DNA from: Isoetes taiwanensis | Taxonomy: Eukaryota > Streptophyta > Lycopodiopsida > Isoetales > Isoetaceae | Assembly (NCBI GenBank): GCA_021234155.1 | Contig: JAJEKV010000034.1 | Coordinates: 4,085,491-4,149,490, forward strand | Reading direction: 5' to 3' | DNA length: 64,000 nt | Part shown: one piece after another, positions 57,130-64,000 of the stretch | Layout of the letters: each line of letters starts with the position of its first letter | Numbering within the stretch: position 1 is the stretch's first letter | Translations under genes and position numbers: made by a program | Notes under the pieces: generated by a model | Database searches by the model: none | The model's input: only the letters and a program-made list of their open reading frames with translations | Told to the model about the DNA's origin: nothing

Positions 57130-58015
57130 GGATTTTTGCTTACGCCGGGAAGGAGGGCTTCATAGTAGCTGTTCCACTGGAACTGGGCTTCTCGCGAACA
57201 TCCTAATTCTGCTGATCTTGCTGGTCCTGCTGATGTTGTTGTTCCACCCGATCTTGCTGCACTTGCAGATCCTGCTGATGTCCCTTAAGCCTCTGATCGT
57301 GCTGCTCTTCCTCCCTCTCAACAATCTGCAGTTGATTAGGGACAACCGTCTATGAAGTAAGCAGTGGTGGCGCCCATTTCTTAAAAAGGGACACTTGATT
57401 CAGCAGCCATTGGGCACCATGGCCCCCGGTCAACTCCGCCCGCCGATGCACGGCTATGAGTAGAGCGTTTCCCCCGATCTCCTAAGCGTATAATCCAGCA
57501 TTACACTTTCGAATGGAAGGGTCTTTTCTCCACGCCCGGACATGGATGTCATCGGTCGGCTACGACCACGACATATGACCCCACGGCTTCCTCCCTATCT
57601 TGTCTCGCCGGGTGGGAAAGGCGGTAGCCATTGAATCCAGAGCTGTGTCCAATGTTACCACAATACAATCGTTTGGAACTGGAATATTGTGGCAGACAGA
57701 TGCCTCGCGGAAAATTTCTTCCCTAACAACCTTACTGGAGCTCAACAAGGAGACCCAGGTAGCAAATACTGTCGAGTTTTGGAAAAATTCGTCCACGCTG
57801 TTGTTAATGTCCTGGACGATATTTTCAAGCTTTTGCTGGAACCCTTCTAGAAGGATAGGATCTTTCACGTCCATCTATTGGGTTGTAAAGGGAAGAACTG
57901 TCACAGGCTCTAGATTTGTGGCGCTGCTAGTAATGACCTTGTCAAGATCCTGGCGCTTGTCAAGCGCTTCATTTTCTGGGATATCAGAGCTAGCGCCTTC
58001 CATGGACATGACCAT
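57130..58015 (-). pseudogene. Unknown Gln-rich protein frame with five in-frame TAGs
   Basis: ATG at 58,015 (MVMSMEGASSDIPENEALDK) starts a frame that stays coding-like for about 290 codons down to about 57,145 while crossing five TAG codons (57,875, 57,560, 57,482, 57,350 and 57,203, lowest base given) and no TAA or TGA. Blocks include FQQKLENIVQDINNSVDEFF, NALLIAVHRRAELTGGHG and a Gln/Glu coiled coil (QIVEREEEQHDQRLKGHQQD). Each TAG fits a former CAG. It ends next to the H3-like gene, either as a separate upstream gene or as its N-terminal part. No family recognised. Array C lies about 95 bp upstream. Confidence 0.5.
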
Positions 58016-58107
58016 ATTTTACAAAGGAGACAAAATTCAAATAACCAGTATGGTCTCTCCCGATCCCATAAACCCCTAGAATTAAAAAAGTTCATAGTAG
58101 CCACTAC

Positions 58108-58440
58108 ACAAAATGGTATCATGCTCACGCCATGGAATAGCTATTTTTGCATCATAGCCACGGCGTGAAAAAGGCCAGTCCAAAATTTGTAGACATCGTG
58201 TTTTTGCACCGTGGCTACACCCCTGATGTACATACATGAAAATGACTGAATTTACAATTAAACAAGACCTAAGATATACATCTAACATGGATTTATAGCT
58301 GACATTGAATTTTAACAATTGATACATTTCATAGATGAACAATCAACAAAAGCAATTTTTGCACCATAGTCACGGTGCAAAAAAGATCATTTCAAAAACT
58401 GCAGACAGTGTGTTATCGCAATGTGGCTACGCTTCTTAAA
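58108..58440. repeat. Palindromic-repeat array C
   Basis: Degenerate units at about 58,118 (half), 58,142 (TTTTTGCATCATAGCCACGG), 58,200 (TTTTTGCACCGTGGCTAC), 58,352 (TTTTTGCACCATAGTCACGG) and 58,412 (ATCGCAATGTGGCTACG). It lies between the start of the gene on its left and the stop of the gene on its right, about 100 bp from each. Confidence 0.85.
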
Positions 58441-58546
58441 AATGTGCATAGGAATGAACGAAATAACAAATGACATAATGACATTTCTCATACAAAAATA
58501 GTTTATGCATTTTATAGAAAAGATCTTATATTAATACAAAAATCTT

Positions 58547-59933
58547 TCAAGTACATTTTCTTTTCTTGGCATCGGGGCCTGGAATACTCGAATCAAATGC
58601 CACTTCCTTTACTCCAGCTCCAATTGCATCTAACAGACACAATATATCAGGGTCCTTCTGTGCACAGGACAAGCGCAATGCTTCCTTATCCGCTCCACTC
58701 AAACCTAGAGCTGCTTTATTTGCAAGGGCAGAGTACATTTGAACCCTCCGAAGACGTATATAGCGATAGCCCTATCTACTGCTATAACTCGATCATAGTT
58801 TGCGGCTAGGGGAACATGGTTGCCAGCTAAGGACAGAGCTTTAAGCTTGAGGACCTCTTCTACTCCAGATGAACTATATTTATTGTGAAACACAATAATT
58901 TCCCCCTTGTGAAGATAGCCCATATAATGTGCAATACTGGCGTCCCGACCTAGGGTGACTCTCTCATGCCTTGCACAAAAGTCATCAATAAATAACTTCT
59001 GCATAAAAAGAACATCAGATTCAAGTAAGAAATAAAAAACTAAACGAGATAAATACCTCTCCCTTTTCACGTTTGACAACTGCTGGGTTTGTTATTGAGA
59101 AAGAAGACTTTGACAGCTCACGTTCTATGAACACAGATGCGGTGTTTGAAGAACTGGGAGCTTCAAATATGGCATCTTTCACTGCTTCATACCCTGCTTC
59201 AGCTTGCTGCATGACAATGTCAAATGCGTCCTCTGGAGGTATTGATCCATCATAAGTCACAACCTCCATCATTTGTCTGGGAACATCAGACTCAAAGTCT
59301 ATAAGTCCTTTCAGGCCTACAGCATGGGCATATATCTGGCCCAGTATCTTGTCCTCTCTCAGCCCTATCACTTCAGATATATCAGCAACAAGTACGGATT
59401 CCCACCTATGTGGATGGGATATGCTTCTGATAACCCCCAAGTAGACAGTTTCTTCTCGAAGACCTCCACTTCCAAAGCCTCATTCTCTTCATTCTCCACT
59501 ATGAGCTTCTCTTCCTCAAGATCTATCTGCTCCTCTACTAATGAGGAGGGACCTTCTATCTGAGCGACCTGCACACTTGAAGAAGAACCGCCATCTTGGT
59601 TTGACTTAGTGTAAATCATGTATGTGCTGAACATGATATCTAGGCTGTAAAATATTTCTTTGCCTTTTTGCTTGCATAGTTCTGCAGGTAGTCTCTTTAA
59701 AAACCTCCTCAAACTCAAACTGTATACAGTAGTTGCATCAACGGGCTCCTCTAGCTCCTCAAACTCTTATGGATGCTTCTGACAAAAATCCCATTCTTTC
59801 TCTGCTATTTTGTCATACCATGTACTAAACAACTCCCATGCCTTATTTGATTCGCTCTTTACCATTCTCATTGAGCAGCGTCTCGATTTGTGATAGTTTG
59901 AAGGTGAGCGCCTTAGTAGCGGCTTGATATGCA
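58547..59933 (-). pseudogene. Unknown acidic/helical protein with one 58-nt intron, frameshifted
   Basis: Pieces in order on the minus strand: AATKALTFKLSQIETLLNEN; after a shift (about 59,875) SNKAWELFSTWYDKIAEKEW and, past a TAA, VYSLSLRRFLKRLPAELC and an acidic run (EEQIDLEEEKLIVENEENEA). After a shift in a G5 run (about 59,425) come VIRSISHPHRWESVLVADIS and DFESDVPRQMMEVV up to KREKGE. An intron 59,056-58,999 (GTATTT...ATGCAG, phase 0) joins to KLFIDDFCARHERVTLGRDA. After a last shift (about 58,770) RYIRLRRVQMYSALANKAAL leads to a nuclear-localisation-like end (DAKKRKCT). About 400 codons; no family recognised. Flanked by arrays C and D. Confidence 0.5.
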
Positions 59934-59942
59934 AGAGCGACT

Positions 59943-60016
59943 AACACCGTGGCTACAATGCAAAAATAACACTTCCATAGTTTATGCTATACACATATTC
60001 ACATCGTGGCTACGGT
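59943..60016. repeat. Palindromic-repeat array D (left part of a split array)
   Basis: Two units (CACCGTGGCTACAATGC and CACATCGTGGCTACGGT) separated by acttccatagtttatgctat. The right edge is the insertion point of a solo LTR; the array resumes at 61,726. Confidence 0.9.
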
Positions 60017-61725
60017 TGTTATGCCTAAAATATTTTTACAGACCATTGTTATATATTGTGCATGCATATTAATATTGGGCATAATGAAATGTTCTACGGT
60101 ATTTAGGCCATAGATGTGTAATGGTCGCATATCACCTAGTCTAAGTTATCGTGGTGCTTCATGGCAAGATAGACTAGGGTATGATGTTGCCTTGTCATTG
60201 GGCTTGGGAATGATCATATGGGGTTTGAAATGATTTCCCTTCAATGAATAACAAGGCAACTTAAATACATTTAAAGCTAAGGTTGTAAATACCTTAATGG
60301 TTTAAAAAACCATTACTTTTAAAAACGTAAGCACCTCTAAATCGGGGCCTGTGAACGTGGCTGAGCCACGGGCCTGAAACAGTGGCGGAGGAGCTGAATC
60401 CCGGGTCGGCTGGGGCCGGAATTGGAGTCCGACAAGATCATCTGCCCTTCTGGGGCAATGCCACATGGTTTAGCCACGATTGGCAGGATCTGGGATCGAG
60501 GAAAAGCCAGTATTTACGGTAGGAAGAAAAAAGGGAGGAGGTCAGATTTGGTCATAGAACCAAGCCGTAAGCCAAGGGAAGACTACAGCTGCCGGATTTT
60601 GTTGCAGAAGGAAGCAACAGGAGCAGAACCGAAAAGGAAGAGGCCGAAATTAAGGAGAGATCCGGTGGAGGCGTTGTTGTAACCGGAATTGCGGCGGGGA
60701 GCTTATACCGTAAGCCCGACCGATGCACTCGGTATTGCCCTTTGGGCAAATATGCTCTGAGGATTATAGTAGAGTAAGAACTACTAGTGATTAATAATCT
60801 CCATGATAACTGGAACAGCAAAGAGTCCGGGAACGCCGGAACTCGTCCCCTATCCCGAGAATTGCTTAACCGCCCCTTCGAAACTCCGGTCTTTAATCCG
60901 AGGAAGCTTAGAGACTTACCCCCCTAGAAGCGGCGCTTGGTTGCAATAGCAACCGTGAGGGGGCTGCTTGTCATTGCGCTTATTCTAAAGCTGCTAAAAC
61001 TTCTCCTTTGAATACCCTCTGTGAGTGTTGCCATGGGTAACGCCGCGTCTTATAGGGATCTTGTGAGTGCTAGTGCGATGTGATATGGTGTTGGTATGGG
61101 ACGACACTATATTAACATCAACAGTCTAGTGAAAGCAAGGATCCTGTGAATGTGTTCCGGTGATACGAGGATAGGTGCCTCGAGTATCTATCTGTGGGAG
61201 TTTTATGCATAACAATGGCCTAGATAAGTGTGACTTATCGGATAAGAACCACCGGTGTTGGTGAGGTGAACCTCGTCACTGGTATGGGACGGTGATGGGT
61301 GGAACCAAATACCAACGACCTAGGGTCTTGTTGCTTGCGTTTCTCCCTCACTTTGGATCCACCCGGTAGCGGGGTTCTAGGCGGCGATCTTCGTCTAGAT
61401 ATGGCGGGGTGTGTCTGCTTGGCAGATGCTATGGTGCATGTGGTGGATTCCATATCTGTGTACTTGCAGTCCGTTAGTCATTGCTTCGTGTTGACACTGT
61501 CGGATAACTCTTATGCATGTTATTAACACGTGGAAGCTTGTGCAGGCTGTTTGATAGCTGGCGGAGCATGCATGTGTATAGTTATCTTATGTTGTCAACT
61601 TGTTATCTGTATACGTGGCTTTCATGTATATAGCCTTGTGGAAGGCAGTACTTGTTCTGTGTACTCTGATGGTTTGATGTGAGTACAAATCGAAATTTTT
61701 GGTACTAAAATTTTGGTTCGTAACA
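60017..61725. mobile_element. Solo LTR (1,709 bp) with perfect 5-bp target duplication
   Basis: Starts TGTTATGCC and ends TTCGTAACA (TGTTA...TAACA inverted termini). The flanking pentamers are both ACGGT (60,012-60,016 and 61,726-61,730) and belong to the interrupted palindromic array. There is no internal retroviral coding sequence. The 86-codon frame at 60,422-60,682 lies inside the LTR and is not a gene. The length suits a Ty3/Gypsy-type element, but no internal domain is left to prove it. Confidence 0.85.
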
Positions 61726-62110
61726 ACGGTGCAAAAATAGCACTTCCATCATTTATGCTATACACAATTTTGCATCGTGACCACGGTACAAAAACAACAC
61801 TTCCATATTTTATGCTATGCACAATTTTGCACTGTGGCTACGGTGGGAAAACAACACTTCCATATTTTATGCTATGCACAATTTTGCACCGTATTTCTGA
61901 TTGCAAAAACAACATTTCGATATTTTATACCATGCACAATTTTGCAATCTTTGTGGCTACTCACGGTGCGAAAACAACACTTCCTTATTTTATGATATGC
62001 ACAATTTTGCACCATGGTTCTGATCGCGAAAACAACACATCCTCCACAATTTCAAGACCGTAGCTATGGTGCAAAACTAACACTATGTTATACACAATTT
62101 CGGATTATAG
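61726..62110. repeat. Palindromic-repeat array E (right part), 57-bp period
   Basis: Six or seven units of TTTTGCACCGTGGCTACGGT type joined by caacacttccatattttatg and ctatgcacaa. Successive ttatgctat/ttatac anchors at 61,753, 61,810, 61,867 and 61,924 are exactly 57 bp apart; the next, at 61,990, is 66 bp on. The final units are diverged. Confidence 0.95.
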
Positions 62111-62243
62111 CTACTTTAATTTTTTATGTTACAATGAAAGCTTTGCAATTAATATACAATAGATCTTCGATTAATCATCATTTATATTTATATTACATAA
62201 ATTCATATACAGATAATATTTTTGGTGGCATGCATGACCCAAT

Positions 62244-63399
62244 TTATATCATTCTTCTCTGCGCTTTCCCATCTTCTGGTCGTCTAGCATAAAATGGAAG
62301 AAATTTAAGTCTTTTCAAACTCCAATTGCCGCCGGACATCGAATAGAGATCATCGCTCTCCGCTCTGAGACTTTTGAACAACTGATTATCCTTATGAATA
62401 TTTAAGTCTATGACAACGGAATGAGTGTCATCATTGTCGTCTTGTTCTACTGGAATCCAGACATACTTTCTTCCTTCACGGACATTTCGCCATCTCCTAT
62501 ACTTAAAAGTGACATACATCGTTTGGTTTCGAATGTAATATCTGAACCGAACCGTGTCTCAACTTATCCTGCATTCAGTAGATTCAGCTCCATCATGAAG
62601 TCGAGCACTCCAACCTTCAAGAAATAGACTATCTAAAAAACTATCCACCGACTGTTGAACTGTAAATATCTTCAAGGTCTTCTTAACATTGTCGGCGCAC
62701 TTGAATAAGGCAATGAACAGAACAATTCCTAAATTTATCTTCACATGCCCGCAGACTCCTCCCTTCTCCTTCAATGCCGTGAATATTTCTTGCGATAACT
62801 TACTCCGTGCTAGCAAGACAGAAGTGGCATCCAGAGGCCTGCAGTATAGCTCGGACCGGCTGGGCAATGGAAGCTCAATAAGCTTGGAGCTTCGTGGTGA
62901 GTATTCATGCCTCCAGAACCATATACCCCTTTCTCTGAGCTACACTGGTGTGCTACCTTCAAACAACAAGGAGCCCATATCTTGGTGAAAGCAATAGAAT
63001 ACACTACTTATCGAGTGTGAAGAGTTGTGTTCTCCACATCAGATATACACAAACCTGAGAGAATAGGAATGAACTGGATAAGTAACTGAACTAATTTAGA
63101 TATGGGTTGCATAGAAATACATACTCACAATTTTCTTCTAACCGTGGAAAAGTTCGTCGCTTGCTTATTTTTTCTTTTGCCATATCAGTTGGAGTGTATA
63201 CATGCCTCACTTGTACAAATATCTCTTTGCCTGATCGAAAACCGACCATCAAAGCCTTCCAATATGCAGAAACATCATTTGTCCTGCATCTTTTGACTCG
63301 CCATTCACCTCTCATTCTGGGTTGGAGTGTAACAAATCTCCCGGTTGACACCACGAAGCTTTCAAAGTCATTTCTGACTGTGATAGAGCTTACATCCAT
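62244..63399 (-). pseudogene. 335-codon gene with BAH-like segment, two nonsense codons
   Basis: ATG at 63,399 sits directly after an acceptor (TCTAG), with a preceding intron 63,469-63,400 and a 5' UTR exon (about 63,590-63,470). The coding exon 63,399-63,129 ends at donor GTGAGT; intron 63,128-62,981 (148 nt) ends CACCAAG; the last exon runs to TAA at 62,244. The two coding exons total 1,008 nt, an exact multiple of three. VSAYWKALMVGFRSGKEIFV with QVRHVYTPTDMAKEK resembles the strand core of BAH domains, which bind chromatin (weak inference). Later blocks: RGIWFWRHEYSPRSSKLIEL, INLGIVLFIALFKCADNVKK and MYVTFKYRRWRNVREGRKYV. Two in-frame stops, TAG (62,940-62,942) and TGA (62,559-62,561), are readable as former CAG and CGA; there are no frameshifts. 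Array E begins about 130 bp beyond the stop. Confidence 0.55.
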
Positions 63400-64000
63400 C
63401 TAGAGTCACAAAATTCAAATCAGAATGTAGAGCGGAATCGAAATACTAGGAAAGGCTCGGTGATTTTACCTTGATCGAAGCTATTCTGCGGTCGAAGTTC
63501 CCTTTGGCGCAGGTCGAAGCTATTCCCGAGCAAATCGAAGTTCCCTTAGCGAGGCAATCGATCTTTGCGCAACCTCTGTTCAAAAAAACACCTGGGCGAG
63601 AATTGAGGGCAGGAGCTAATGGTCATAATTACTTGTGTGTAATCTGACACCCAAAGCTAGAGGCACGGATATTACCGAACCTACGTGCAGCTGACACCTA
63701 GAATGGCAAAACCAAGGCTCGGTAGCTCCCCATTGGCCGTGAGCTTTTTGATGTGGCATCAAGTTTTGGCCCTTAACTGACCTCATCTATTCTCTAATGG
63801 CGTCTAGGCGGTGAAGCCGCAGTGCCTAGTATAGCGGCTTCCCAAATGAATATTTTCGAGGGATCTTGGAGACGTGGAGTTTTTCTTACTTAATGGACGA
63901 GAGGTTCAAATATCCATCTCCTTCTGCTCCCATAGAATGTGCAAGAGTGCAGGTGCATGGAATATAGGTACAAATTGAAGAGGGTCACCAGTACTTGAGG
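63400..64000. other. 5' intron, leader exon and upstream region of the last gene
   Basis: 63,400-63,469 is a GT-AG intron (GTAAAA...TCTAG on the minus strand). The leader exon (63,470 to about 63,590) contains alternating tcgaagctatt and tcgaagttccctt repeats. Beyond 63,600 no gene is recognisable and no clear TATA box was found. Confidence 0.45.

Noticed and set aside
60422-60682. 86-codon basic ORF with KKKGRR and KRKRPK
   Set aside because: Lies inside the 1,709-bp solo LTR; no homology or gene context.
56612-63590. Interpretation as an endogenous giant-virus insertion
   Set aside because: Histone-fold genes and intergenic hairpins occur in some large DNA viruses, but the introns, absence of any viral hallmark gene and plant-like decay make this unsupported.
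1-64000. CRISPR arrays, riboswitches, bacterial-type operons or ribosome binding sites
   Set aside because: The sequence is eukaryotic nuclear. The regularly spaced palindromic arrays have variable, related spacers and no cas genes; they are tandem satellites, not CRISPR.

Overview
The window is nuclear DNA of a land plant. The best guess is a fern. That is an inference from two tandem, intron-poor PLS-type pentatricopeptide-repeat (PPR) genes, GT-AG introns and a very high load of decayed transposons; no rRNA, organellar operon or taxonomic marker is present. Intact coding capacity is small. Most reading frames that resemble known proteins are relics broken by frameshifts or nonsense codons.

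Layout. 1-23 kb: hAT transposase relics (1-729 and 7.2-7.5 kb), small DNA elements with visible ends (a CACTA-like element at 4.9-5.6 kb, a TA-flanked MITE at 5.8-6.2 kb, a 107-bp-arm foldback element at 15.4-15.8 kb), one Helitron 3' end (11.16 kb), an AACCAC-rich repeat family present in inverted orientation (2.4-4.4 kb against 12.5-13.1 kb), and an isolated exon-like ORF (18.5 kb). 23.0-28.5 kb: the C-terminal end of a LINE, then PPR gene 1 (700 aa, open) and PPR gene 2 (two frameshifts), both without a DYW domain. 29.2-33.7 kb: a complete-looking Copia element on the minus strand with two 210-bp LTRs that read as identical but a shattered interior. 33.7-34.7 kb: a relic with HUH/Rep motifs. 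36.0-39.1 kb (+): a multi-exon transposon-type gene relic. 42.4-46.1 kb (-): relics of an FCP1/NIF-type HAD domain and a coiled-coil/RING protein. 49.6-50.9 kb: a Copia RT fragment and another decayed ORF.

51-63.6 kb is the most unusual region. Four minus-strand genes or gene relics sit in a row: an unknown 189-220 aa ORF, a protein with a histone H3 fold of CENH3 flavour, an unknown acidic protein, and a 335-codon gene with a BAH-like segment. Arrays of a 55-60 bp palindromic repeat (core CACCGTGGCYACGGTG) lie next to them, and three of the four genes end within about 160 bp of an array. One array is split by a 1,709-bp solo LTR flanked by a perfect 5-bp target duplication. A 2.2-kb Helitron lies upstream of the first ORF. 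Two of the genes have recognisable GT-AG introns. Their premature stops are almost all TAG, or TGA explicable as CGA->TGA, which is what deamination of methylated CHG/CG sites would give. I read this region as a decayed multi-gene module, mobile or chromatin-associated, that I cannot match to a described system.
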